From a virus, in IMG/VR virus record IMGVR_UViG_3300023116_000165, positions 1-33,802 of that record: 33,802 nucleotides of DNA, one strand, 5' to 3'. The notes beneath the pieces are model-generated. The model saw nothing but the letters and a program-made list of their open reading frames with translations, was not told the origin of the DNA and ran no database searches. The position numbers and the translations under genes are program-made. This document shows, one piece after another, positions 16,443 to 23,544 of this stretch (positions are counted from its first letter, which is position 1; the number at the start of each line of letters is the position of its first letter).

Positions 16443-17963
16443 TTACTCCTGCACATCCGCTGGCCGTGGCACACCTGCCGGGCTGGTTGGCAGTGGTGTG
16501 GCTCCTGGTGCGTCAACACTAGGGTCAACCAGTCGCTCAGCCTCGGCGCGCTCAATCCCGTCACGCCGCATGACCACATCAGCTGGCGTGGTGAGACCTG
16601 CGTTGATTTCAGCAATGTTCGCCTGCACGCTCTGAAAGCGATCCTCAACCTGTGGAATCGGCGCAAATCGTATGCCCAGATGCAGATCACCATACTCAAC
16701 ACGCGTGGTTGACCAGCCCATCTGCACAGCGTGGTCATTGATGACCTTGTGCCGCTTCCATGTGTCGCGCAGGTGCTTCCTGTAATGTGGCAACACTGCT
16801 GTGCGCTTGAGATGTTTGTCAGCCTGGCGCTGCTTCATTGCTGCCAGGTTTCGTGTGCTGCCTCCTGGTGTCCATGTCTCTGGGTCAAGCGACGCAGACA
16901 CACCACCAATCCGAAGCTCAAAGTCAATGTGCTGCTCAATGGCGCGCATGGTCTCTGTTGGTGGTGACAGCCAGTTGATGCTCATGTCAGGGTCTGGCAA
17001 GCAAAGCACACGCCCTGGGCCAACGGATATCTCACCAGTAATCTCAGAATCCACACCCTCACAGACCAGCATGCCATGAGCCTGATACCGCGCGCCATGC
17101 GCCAGGTCTGTCAGGCTCAGGCACAGTCCAATGTGGCGCTGTATCCAATCCTCATTGGGTGGCAGCCACAGCTCACCCTGAACAGGCTCGTCAACGCTCC
17201 ACATCGTGAATGGATACATGCCATAGCTGTTGGTCATGTCTGGGAAAAGCGGGTTGTCAATGACTCGCCCATTCTCAGTCATATACATGCGCCACTTTGG
17301 ATCAATGTCGCCCTCACGTGTCCAATGCACAAAGGTGTCAACGTGACCAGCCACCTGGTCAACCTCTCTGCTGGCCAGCAAGATACTGACTGACTCTGCC
17401 TGCTGGATGTCTGCTGTGTCGTATCTGTTAGGTACAGCCCATACGTCATAAGCAGGCACACACGTCCACTTGATTGAGTCAGTTGCCCTGATATACCTGG
17501 GCCAGACAATAGCCTGCCGCATGCACGTGACCCAGCGTTCAACTTTGGCCAGCTTGCTGTACAGGCCGCCATCATCAATGTCACGTTGCAGCTGCTCAGC
17601 CTGTGGGCCGTCTGTGATGGGCTCCCCATCGCCGTTGTGCAGGTATAACTCTGGCGGTCTGTGAAACGCCACAGCCAGCCTGTCACACATGGTGGCGATC
17701 CAAGGAATGTATCTGTATCCCGCATACCCGCCAGCAGCCCACTGCTCAGCGCGCTCTGCGCTGTACAATACGCGCGCAGCCTGGTGCACATAGTCACGAT
17801 GCGCGCCATCAAGCAGGCTGTGCAGCGTGGCCAGCTTTTCACGTCTGTCAACATCGTGCATGAGTTGCACGCGCTGCAAAGACCTGCGAACTGCCTCTGG
17901 AACCTTGGAATCAAACAGGCCCAAATTGGGCTGCGCTGTGTATCTTCGGATGTAGTCAAGCAT
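16443..17963 (-). CDS. Portal protein
   Basis: A 506-residue protein that forms the dodecameric ring through which DNA enters and leaves the head. It lies directly after the large terminase gene. It begins MLDYIRRYTAQPNLGLFDSK and has long helices, a basic HQAARVLYSAERAEQ segment and the WSVDEPVQGELWLPPNEDWI stretch near residues 255-275. Late helices (IAEINAGLTTPADVVMRRDG) end in a Pro-rich tail. The start ATG follows GAGGGG. Size and order support the call; no portal motif was scored. Confidence 0.8.
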   Translation of the reverse strand: MLDYIRRYTAQPNLGLFDSKVPEAVRRSLQRVQLMHDVDRREKLATLHSLLDGAHRDYVHQAARVLYSAERAEQWAAGGYAGYRYIPWIATMCDRLAVAFHRPPELYLHNGDGEPITDGPQAEQLQRDIDDGGLYSKLAKVERWVTCMRQAIVWPRYIRATDSIKWTCVPAYDVWAVPNRYDTADIQQAESVSILLASREVDQVAGHVDTFVHWTREGDIDPKWRMYMTENGRVIDNPLFPDMTNSYGMYPFTMWSVDEPVQGELWLPPNEDWIQRHIGLCLSLTDLAHGARYQAHGMLVCEGVDSEITGEISVGPGRVLCLPDPDMSINWLSPPTETMRAIEQHIDFELRIGGVSASLDPETWTPGGSTRNLAAMKQRQADKHLKRTAVLPHYRKHLRDTWKRHKVINDHAVQMGWSTTRVEYGDLHLGIRFAPIPQVEDRFQSVQANIAEINAGLTTPADVVMRRDGIERAEAERLVDPSVDAPGATPLPTSPAGVPRPADVQE

Positions 17964-17975
17964 GGTATCCCCTCA

Positions 17976-19394
17976 CTACCTCTGAGCGTCTGGCCGCGCT
18001 CTGCCCTGCACCTTTTCTCGAAACGTCATGAACCTGTAATGGTAACCGATATAATACCGCAAGGCATCCACAGCATGAGATGACCAGGCCTCTTGATTGA
18101 CCTTGTTGCTCACTGACTCTCTGCCATCAATCATGCGCTTTTTGTAGCTGTATGACTGCAGGCTCCTGAATATGCCACGCCCCTTGTCCTTGGTAAGCGC
18201 TGGCGCAAGGAACAACCTGCGCTGGCCGCTTGCATCGCGAAACCTGTGCTTGACTGCCTCAATGCCATCACGCTTGAGCGCTTCTGTCATGTTGCGCTTG
18301 CTGACCCTGCCTGGAAAAAACCTTGGGGAGTACGCCAGGCGGGCTGCAGTGTGTGGCCTGCTGTCACAGTACACCCTGGCCACATCGCGTCTGCTCAGAT
18401 TCCAGCGCTGCTTGAGTCTCTGACAGACTGCATCTAAAAATTCCACATCTTGGCAGCCATCAATGTACAGCTCATCAAAGATGGTGTCAGTGCCAGCATC
18501 AAGGTCACGCTCCACATACAAGCAGTGATAGTGCCCACCCCAGTCAATGCAAAGCACTATGTCAGTGTTGCGCTTGCCACGTGGGCCGTTGAACACATAT
18601 CCCCAGTCGATTGACTTACGCCTGCAAAATTCACTGGCAAACACTGTGCCTGATGGTGGCTGTGGATCACCTTCCAGAAGCGCCATGGCCTCTGACTCTG
18701 ACATGTTGGATTTCAATTCTTCGTAGTAGCTGGCATCAATCCCTGGGTTGTCCTTAGTGCTGCCCTGGATGATGACATACCCATTCTCTGTGCCTTGCTC
18801 CTCAAACAGTGCGCTGATGCCCTCGCCTGCCACTGTTGGCGTGGATGTGACCAGGTAAAACAGGTGGGGGCTGCGCGCATCGCGCAATCGCTTGCGTCCC
18901 AGCTTGAATGCTTCTCTTGGGTTTTCGCTCTCCTCGCCCTCATCCAGCCAGACACCTGCCACATTCTGCCCTGCAAAGCGCCAGGCATCTGTCGCAATAA
19001 ACTTGATGGTGTCACCTGTCTTGAGTCGTATCTGCCTGGGGTGTGTTTTCTGTGGCTTGCCTTTGACAAGGCTGAATCCATTGCGCACGGCAATGTCATC
19101 CAGAATGGTCAGCAGTGACTGCCAAGCGCCTGCGTCAATCAGCTGGTATGTTGGGCTCATCGCCAGATAGGTCAACTCACCTGTTTTGCCTCTGGCCTGA
19201 TACATGGCGCGATTGTGCAGAATGCGCCTCAAAAACTCCCAGCTGCCTGCATATGACTTGCCTGAGCCAAGGCCCCCACGAAAGTACACGAATCGTGTGC
19301 CCTTTGCTGCCTCGGCGTGAAAGGCAGCCTGTGCCTTGCTTGGTCTGCTGGGCCTGCCGTCAACCTCTCCGTATGGCGGAAAAATGATATTCAC
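17976..19394 (-). CDS. terL: Terminase large subunit
   Basis: A 472-residue DNA-packaging motor and nuclease. The ATPase half has Walker A GGLGSGKS (residues 40-47, Lys46), Walker B VAGVWLDE (145-152, Asp151/Glu152) and a TSTP coupling motif at 183-186. The nuclease half has acidic residues in CIDWGG (Asp284), YCDSRP (Asp344) and AVDALRYY (Asp443), the RNase H-like metal site. It starts with GTG at 19394, whose GTGA overlaps the stop of the 46-residue gene upstream. It is followed after 12 bases by the portal gene. All key motifs are present. Confidence 0.93.
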   Translation of the reverse strand: MNIIFPPYGEVDGRPSRPSKAQAAFHAEAAKGTRFVYFRGGLGSGKSYAGSWEFLRRILHNRAMYQARGKTGELTYLAMSPTYQLIDAGAWQSLLTILDDIAVRNGFSLVKGKPQKTHPRQIRLKTGDTIKFIATDAWRFAGQNVAGVWLDEGEESENPREAFKLGRKRLRDARSPHLFYLVTSTPTVAGEGISALFEEQGTENGYVIIQGSTKDNPGIDASYYEELKSNMSESEAMALLEGDPQPPSGTVFASEFCRRKSIDWGYVFNGPRGKRNTDIVLCIDWGGHYHCLYVERDLDAGTDTIFDELYIDGCQDVEFLDAVCQRLKQRWNLSRRDVARVYCDSRPHTAARLAYSPRFFPGRVSKRNMTEALKRDGIEAVKHRFRDASGQRRLFLAPALTKDKGRGIFRSLQSYSYKKRMIDGRESVSNKVNQEAWSSHAVDALRYYIGYHYRFMTFREKVQGRARPDAQR

Positions 19395-19531
19395 TGTGGG
19401 AGGTCAGACCATACCAGGCAATGTATGCGCCCCGTGACAAAGTACTGGCGCAGCGCAAAGCCTGCTGCACGTGCGCCAAAAAGCACCTCAATCGTGTGCT
19501 CAGTAAGCCCGAGCTCCAGATCAAGATCCAC
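19391..19531 (-). CDS. Small 46-residue protein between terminase genes
   Basis: A 46-residue frame that fills the gap between the small and large terminase genes. It starts with GTG at 19531, where the G also ends the upstream TAG, and it ends TGA inside the terminase start codon (GTGA). No ATG is available and there is no obvious ribosome-binding site, so translation probably depends on coupling. The sequence (MDLDLELGLTEHTIEVLFG at the start) is acidic, then short helix-like. It could be a terminase accessory peptide or an HTH fragment; no function is claimed. Confidence 0.55.
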   Translation of the reverse strand: MDLDLELGLTEHTIEVLFGARAAGFALRQYFVTGRIHCLVWSDLPQ

Positions 19532-20058
19532 TAGTGCACCACATCATCAGCCTCAAACGTGGTGCTGAAACCCTCGCCATCAAAGGCCTTGAGCGTCAAC
19601 TCACCAACTGCAGCATCAGCATCCAGCTTAGCTTGAGTATCCACCAGCTTGGCCATCACGCTGATGAGTGGGCGCAAGCTGCGCACCAGCTTGGCATGTT
19701 CGCCAAGCATTGCCTGAGCACCCTCAAGGTGCAACTCCGCGATTGCTGCAGCCTTGTCATCACCGCCAGTGGCTGCAGCGCTGAATGCCTCACGCGCTCT
19801 GGCCAGATTGCCAAAGATAGTCAGTCCCTCACTGACCAGCGCCAGGCTCAGCCCGCTAGCAACCTTGAGCAGCTCGCCATCAGGTGTGGTGCAGCCCTGT
19901 GTGAACACATCGCGATGTTTGTGCCTGAATTTCTCACGCAGCTGCATGTTGATGGCACCAAAATCAAGGCAGTCCATCTCAATGCCTGCGCTGGCCTGAG
20001 CGCTTTTGACCTCTTGAGCCAGCCTCTGCTTTTCGCCTCTGTGTGTCTTGCGCGCCAT
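19531..20058 (-). CDS. Probable terminase small subunit
   Basis: A 175-residue helical protein just upstream of the large terminase, the usual place for the DNA-recognition subunit. It starts MARKTHRGEKQRLAQEVKSA behind an AGGAGGG about ten bases upstream, and the Lys/Arg-rich beginning is fit for DNA contact. The middle is a long alanine-rich coiled-coil (AAAIAELHLEGAQAMLGEHA), as in the oligomerisation helices of small terminases, and the C terminus is acidic (TTFEADDVVH). The start overlaps the preceding 119-residue frame by 80 bases. Identity is inferred from position and shape; no HTH is clear. Confidence 0.55.
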   Translation of the reverse strand: MARKTHRGEKQRLAQEVKSAQASAGIEMDCLDFGAINMQLREKFRHKHRDVFTQGCTTPDGELLKVASGLSLALVSEGLTIFGNLARAREAFSAAATGGDDKAAAIAELHLEGAQAMLGEHAKLVRSLRPLISVMAKLVDTQAKLDADAAVGELTLKAFDGEGFSTTFEADDVVH

Positions 20059-20338
20059 ATGTCAGACCCTCCTGCTGCCCATCGTACTCATTGGCTGCCA
20101 CTGTCCTCCACTGAGGCACGTGGCGTTTCTCTATATCCTGCCCAGACTCGCCAGCGCTGTGCGCGCTCGCAAGGTCTCTGGCAAGAATGCCGTCAACTGC
20201 CTGCGCGCAGCGTATCCGCGCGCCAACTTCACAGAGGCCATCCACGTGCCTGCGCACATCTGAAAGCCCAACCTCATCAGCCATTGCACACAGGTGCTCA
20301 ATAACTGCGTCAACATAGTCAAAAGCGCTGCAAATCAT
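19979..20338 (-). CDS. Unknown protein overlapping small terminase start
   Basis: A 119-residue frame, the only one covering 20059-20338. It has an acidic helical first half (MICSAFDYVDAVIEHLCAMA, ADEVGLSDVRRHVDGLCEVG), then a Ser/Gln-rich basic end that overlaps the small terminase gene by 80 bases. The ribosome-binding site is weak. A shorter product starting at an internal ATG cannot be excluded. The large overlap is odd but found in phages. Function unknown. Confidence 0.5.
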   Translation of the reverse strand: MICSAFDYVDAVIEHLCAMADEVGLSDVRRHVDGLCEVGARIRCAQAVDGILARDLASAHSAGESGQDIEKRHVPQWRTVAANEYDGQQEGLTYGAQDTQRRKAEAGSRGQKRSGQRRH

Positions 20339-20380
20339 ACATCTTTGAACCTACCCCGCAGCCATAACTATGCGTAATGC

Positions 20381-21178
20381 TTACGGTTTTTCGACCTCAC
20401 TGTCCAAAAGTGGTAAATTTTGCGTTTTTTTGGTCATGGCCCCGCCGGAGAATTGGATCTGAGGTGGGGCAGGCCGGGGGTGCTCCGTGCTGGCCTCATT
20501 TATGGCCATTTTAGGCCGTTTTACGGGCTTTTGACGCACTGACCCCTCTGAAATTTGCCTCGCTTGTAGAGCCTTATTTTGGCCTTCCTGCTCATTGGCC
20601 TCTGTCTCTGCCAGTATCTGCCCTGTGGCTTTTCTACCACACCTGCATTGCTTGGCATCTGACAGCGCTGCATAGTTCACACAGCCCTCTGACCATCGTA
20701 TGCCTGCGCCGCGTTCAAAGTAGACAAAGCGCTGCGCTGCGCAATCACTGCCAACTTCAACCCCATCAGTCACCTGGCCAGCCAGTATCTCATCGCTTGC
20801 CTGCTCGCGCTCAGCTACCTGCACCAGCACCTTCCCTGGCGCTGCATGCCAAGCGCTGCCACCAGGTGCCTTGTACGCTGCCAGGTCTCTGCTTGTGTCC
20901 ACTGCCCTGCCACACTTGCATGGCTCAGACACCTTGACAAGCTGAACGCACATGCCCTGCCACTTGTACTGCTCGCCAAGGTCGCAAATGGTGACCACCT
21001 TGCTGCCCACAGGTATCTGCTGCACGCCAGACGCCACAACCACACCAATGGGCTGATGCACCTCTCTGCCAAGCAGCAACCCAGTCTCTGGGTCAACCAT
21101 GTGCTTGCCATCCTCAGTGGTGTCCTGGCTCAACATGCTGACCAGCAGTGTGCCTGTCCTCGCTCTCAGCTTTCTCAT
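20381..21178 (-). CDS. Unknown protein with two CxCGR motifs and GroES-like strand pattern
   Basis: A 265-residue protein, start ATG at 21178 overlapping the upstream TGA by four bases. The first ~100 residues are beta-rich: MRKLRARTGTLLVSMLSQDT, then PIGVVVASGVQQIPVGSKVV. This resembles the barrel of co-chaperonin 10 (GroES), though no clear match is proved. Two similar cysteine pairs, EPCKCGRAV and KQCRCGRKA, follow comparable strand stretches, so the protein may be a tandem duplication, possibly metal-binding. The last ~65 residues are charged and disordered-looking. It could be a small chaperone-like or DNA-associated protein; the role is not known. Confidence 0.55.
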   Translation of the reverse strand: MRKLRARTGTLLVSMLSQDTTEDGKHMVDPETGLLLGREVHQPIGVVVASGVQQIPVGSKVVTICDLGEQYKWQGMCVQLVKVSEPCKCGRAVDTSRDLAAYKAPGGSAWHAAPGKVLVQVAEREQASDEILAGQVTDGVEVGSDCAAQRFVYFERGAGIRWSEGCVNYAALSDAKQCRCGRKATGQILAETEANEQEGQNKALQARQISEGSVRQKPVKRPKMAINEASTEHPRPAPPQIQFSGGAMTKKTQNLPLLDSEVEKP

Positions 21179-21870
21179 CTGCTCTGCTCCATTTTGTGCC
21201 TGATGCCAAGTATACACATGGCAGCTGCCATCACATGCGCCAGATGCGCTGACCCATCCTCTGCTGCCCACTCGCCTCGTTGATATGCGTTCAGGCTGCT
21301 GCACAGCTTTGACTCATATGTTGCTAGAGTCGCGCCAGGACGCAAATGTGCGCGCTCACCATTAGCCTTGGCATCATCTGCCACAGCCACAGCAAGCGCG
21401 CGCATGGCCCATGGGTCAAACAGGTCAAAGCGTGGCTCACCAGCAGATGCACGCTGCTTGGCTTTTTTCTTCTCTGCTGCCATCTGTCTCCTCTCTGCCT
21501 GGGCCTCATCAGCCAGCTTTCCAAGTGGGTGCGGACTGTCAAGCTCAGCATAGCCCTGCGCAGCTGCTATCTGGCACAGCATGCCATGGTCATCGCACAA
21601 TGCCAGGTTGTACCATCTTCTACGCTTTCTCGCCATCCTGCCCAATGTCTGCCATGCCACGCGGTAAATGTATGGCTTTGGTCCGTGCCCTGCTTTTGGC
21701 TTGTAGGGACACTTGCCACGGTTTCTCACCTCAATAGCCATGGCCACCTGGTTGACCAGGTCGTCAGCCTCAATGCTGGCCTGTGCAGCTGCCTTGCCAA
21801 AGTATTTGAGGCAGATGGCTCTGATAAGCCCATAACTAGCCTGCACGTCAATGCCACGCCTCTCAACCAT
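21175..21870 (-). CDS. Sigma-region-2-like / DUF5664-like fusion protein
   Basis: A 231-residue protein starting at ATG 21870, eight bases inside the upstream gene. Residues ~10-90 match sigma-factor region 2: YGLIRAICLKYFGK, IEADDLVNQVAMAI, then KPYIYRVAWQTLGRMARKRR, with the helix-turn order and basic end that bind the -10 element. A charged linker follows. Residues ~147-222 match DUF5664 (dATP/dGTP diphosphohydrolase N-terminal type): RFDLFDPWAMRALAVAVADD, ANGERAHLRPG, NAYQRGEWAAEDGSAHLAHV. The two assignments come from pattern recognition. The protein could redirect transcription to phage promoters, change nucleotide pools, or do both. Confidence 0.6.
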   Translation of the reverse strand: MVERRGIDVQASYGLIRAICLKYFGKAAAQASIEADDLVNQVAMAIEVRNRGKCPYKPKAGHGPKPYIYRVAWQTLGRMARKRRRWYNLALCDDHGMLCQIAAAQGYAELDSPHPLGKLADEAQAERRQMAAEKKKAKQRASAGEPRFDLFDPWAMRALAVAVADDAKANGERAHLRPGATLATYESKLCSSLNAYQRGEWAAEDGSAHLAHVMAAAMCILGIRHKMEQSR

Positions 21871-22060
21871 TCTGCAGCACCTCAGCAATCAGCTTGGCTT
21901 GGTCTGTCCTCAACTCTGCACGTATCTGCAGCGCATCATTGTGCAGCGATTCCACATCAAGCAAAAGCTGCCCATCATGCTTGCGTATGACAATGTGTAT
22001 GCTGTTGTCAGTGTACAGCCTCAGCAATGGCGCTGGTGCCTTAGTACGAATCAACGCCAA
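21863..22060 (-). CDS. Small unknown protein (65 residues)
   Basis: A 65-residue frame beginning with TTG at 22060, or a second TTG at 22054; no ATG lies in frame. It overlaps the 49-residue membrane protein gene upstream by 20 bases and the fusion gene downstream by eight. The sequence alternates strands (APAPLLRLYTDNSIHIVIRK) with a final helix (AELRTDQAKLIAEVLQNG), like a compact alpha/beta subunit. Coupled translation with its neighbours is likely. No family is recognised. Confidence 0.5.
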   Translation of the reverse strand: MALIRTKAPAPLLRLYTDNSIHIVIRKHDGQLLLDVESLHNDALQIRAELRTDQAKLIAEVLQNG

Positions 22061-22190
22061 ACCCCAACCACCACAAAGGCCAGAGCGCTGTGGCTGCTGC
22101 CAGGTACAGCCAAGGCATGCCTGTGGTTCTGTTGCTGCTGTATATCATGGCGCATGTGATGAGCGCCCCTGCTGTGTATATCTCAATCAT
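22041..22190 (-). CDS. Small membrane protein (49 residues)
   Basis: A 49-residue frame found by reading the gap between larger genes. It starts ATGATTGAG at 22190, where the start overlaps the upstream TGA (AGATGA), and ends TAA at 22041. The protein has two hydrophobic stretches, IYTAGALITCAMIY near the start and WLYLAAATALWPLWWLGFG near the end, separated by a short polar turn, so it looks like a two-span hairpin in the membrane. It may be an accessory host-membrane protein or a superinfection factor. No function is assigned. Confidence 0.6.
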   Translation of the reverse strand: MIEIYTAGALITCAMIYSSNRTTGMPWLYLAAATALWPLWWLGFGVDSY

Positions 22191-23260
22191 CTCACCACCG
22201 TTGTATTGCTTGTGATGGTCTCAGCCTCTATCGCTGCCCCTGCCAGTGCCCTGTCAGACTTACTCAGATGTTTTGTCATCTTGGCTGCTGACTTGCTGTC
22301 GATGCTGAGCGCTGACAGTGGCAAGTCAACGCCATACCTGGCCAGAACCTTTGCTGCCTTGTCTGCTGGCAGTTTGCGTGAGCGCCTCACGCTGGGCCGC
22401 TTCTGGCCCTCGCCATGCAATGCCTGTGTGCGCTGCATGCCTTGCAGCTCTTTGAGTCGCTGCTTCGTGGCCATAATAGTGTCAGCCAGCGCCTGCTCAT
22501 CGTCTGCCAGCTGCAGTACATGCGTGGGCTGCTGGATGGCGTCAGTGTATGCGCTGCAGCTGTGGCAGTAGTCGCACCATGCACAGAATGTGTTGAGCCT
22601 TGCAGGGTACTGCTGAGCGCTCTGCAGCTGCGCTGCCAGCGTCTGCACCCACTGCAGGCACTTCTCAGCAATCTCATCTGTCATATCGCACACAACCAGC
22701 TGATTATGGCGCAACAGGTCAAACCCTACCTGCACGCGCTCAATGCCCTTGTACATCTGCTTTGCAGCCATGCCGTACAACGCAAGCTGCATTGAGTCGT
22801 CAGGCACCATCCAGGCCTTGCTGCTCTTGTAGTCAATGACCCTGATGGTGTGCTCATCAATGAGGTCAATGCGGTCTATGATGCCTGTGACAGTCACACC
22901 AGCCAGTTGCATCGTAAATTTGCGCTCAGTGTCCAACACCTGACCGTGAGTAAACACGCCCATCCTGGCAGCCCATTGAGACAGCAAGCGCTTGCCCTCC
23001 TCATACAGTGTGCGGTCAGTGCAGTCAGACGCGCGCCAAGCCTTCTCATACTCATCAAGCACCAGGCTCTCATCAATCTCACCTGTGTGGTTGGCCTTGA
23101 CGAGTGCGTCAACAGTATCCTCAAGCGCTGTGTGGAGCGTGCTGCCAAACGTCAGGCTGTCAGGCCTGTTGGCTGCAGCTCGCTCAATGTATCTCAGGCT
23201 GTACTGCTTAGGGCAGCGCTCGAATGTATCCAGACGCGTAAATGATAGTCTTTTGCTCAT
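22187..23260 (-). CDS. Cas4/RecB-like PD-(D/E)XK nuclease with Fe-S cysteines
   Basis: A 357-residue exonuclease-type protein. The start ATG at 23260 has AGAGAGGC upstream. Motifs: Cys16 in FERCPKQYSLRY, His43 in LHTALE, Glu112, Asp129 in GIIDRIDLID, Asp143 and Lys145 in RVIDYKSSKAW, and Gln158 in QLALYG. A four-cysteine group, CAWCDYCHSC (226-235), lies near the end. Together with Cys16 this is the arrangement of an iron-sulphur cluster in Cas4/AddB-type nucleases. It lies just after the presumed origin, with replication genes upstream, so it probably trims DNA ends or processes replication intermediates. Confidence 0.8.
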   Translation of the reverse strand: MSKRLSFTRLDTFERCPKQYSLRYIERAAANRPDSLTFGSTLHTALEDTVDALVKANHTGEIDESLVLDEYEKAWRASDCTDRTLYEEGKRLLSQWAARMGVFTHGQVLDTERKFTMQLAGVTVTGIIDRIDLIDEHTIRVIDYKSSKAWMVPDDSMQLALYGMAAKQMYKGIERVQVGFDLLRHNQLVVCDMTDEIAEKCLQWVQTLAAQLQSAQQYPARLNTFCAWCDYCHSCSAYTDAIQQPTHVLQLADDEQALADTIMATKQRLKELQGMQRTQALHGEGQKRPSVRRSRKLPADKAAKVLARYGVDLPLSALSIDSKSAAKMTKHLSKSDRALAGAAIEAETITSNTTVVR

Positions 23261-23359
23261 GGTTTTGCCTCTCTGTGACGATGGCGCGCACATGTGTGTA
23301 GATAGAATTGCCTATCGTCACGCTGTAAGCGCCTGTGATTATATGGCCTTTTTGCCTGT

Positions 23360-23378
23360 GTTGTAGATGTTGTCACAT
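23360..23378. repeat. 19-base direct repeat, copy 1
   Basis: GTTGTAGATGTTGTCACAT at 23360-23378 recurs exactly at 23513-23531. The second copy is followed at once by TGACGTTACATAG, the other arm version, so it looks like a join of the two forms. Confidence 0.85.
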
Positions 23379-23463
23379 AGATCCAAATCTAATGCGCGCA
23401 CGTGCGCGCGTGTGCGCGCCTGCGCGCGTGTGTGAGATTCAGATCTATGTAACGTCATCTACA
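23362..23463. repeat. Inner inverted repeat, about 29-base arms
   Basis: Left arm 23362-23390 and right arm 23435-23463 match in 24 of 29 positions when one is reversed: TGTAGATG, then five variable bases, then ACATAGATC, then a close to AATCT end. The differences sit mainly in the five-base insert (TTGTC against ACGTT). The centre between them is the alternating tract at 23392-23434. Confidence 0.8.
23392..23434. other. Alternating purine-pyrimidine tract with 16-base palindrome
   Basis: From 23392 to 23419 the bases alternate strictly purine-pyrimidine, mostly GC with a few AT and GT steps. After one break the alternation resumes from 23421 to 23434. GCGCGCACGTGCGCGC at 23394-23409 is a perfect palindrome. 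Such tracts favour Z-DNA or cruciform under negative supercoiling. It sits in the middle of both inverted repeats. Confidence 0.75.
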
Positions 23464-23512
23464 CACTTTGTGTTTTCCTGTTGCACGTCAAGCACTTACA
23501 GCGTGACGATGC

Positions 23513-23543
23513 GTTGTAGATGTTGTCACATGACGTTACATAG
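23513..23543. repeat. 19-base direct repeat, copy 2, fused with ATGACGTTACATAG
   Basis: Bases 23513-23531 repeat 23360-23378 exactly. Bases 23530-23543 (ATGACGTTACATAG) are the reverse complement of 23445-23458 in the right inner arm. This composite copy ends just before the stop codon of the primase-helicase gene. Confidence 0.8.
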
Positions 23544-23544
23544 G

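Larger units (their letters stand above)
23314..23510. repeat. Outer inverted repeat, perfect 16-base arms
   Basis: ATCGTCACGCTGTAAG at 23314-23329 is the exact reverse complement of CTTACAGCGTGACGAT at 23495-23510. The 165 bases between hold the inner arms and the GC-rich tract, so the structure is symmetrical around about 23412. A perfect 16-base match in so short a region is unlikely by chance. Confidence 0.85.
23261..23544. other. Non-coding region with nested inverted repeats; candidate replication origin
   Basis: This 284-base stretch has no convincing gene and is unusually rich in repeats compared with the tightly packed genome. It lies between the primase-helicase gene and the nuclease gene. 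It contains two nested inverted repeats, a near copy of one arm, repeated TGTAGAT motifs (23297, 23362, 23457 on the other strand, 23515), a short palindrome (GATAG..CTATC at 23301-23316) and a GC-rich alternating purine-pyrimidine tract at the centre. Iterated sites plus an easily distorted centre beside a primase-helicase are what an origin looks like. An RNA structure in the long message, or a partition/recombination site, is the alternative. Confidence 0.6.
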
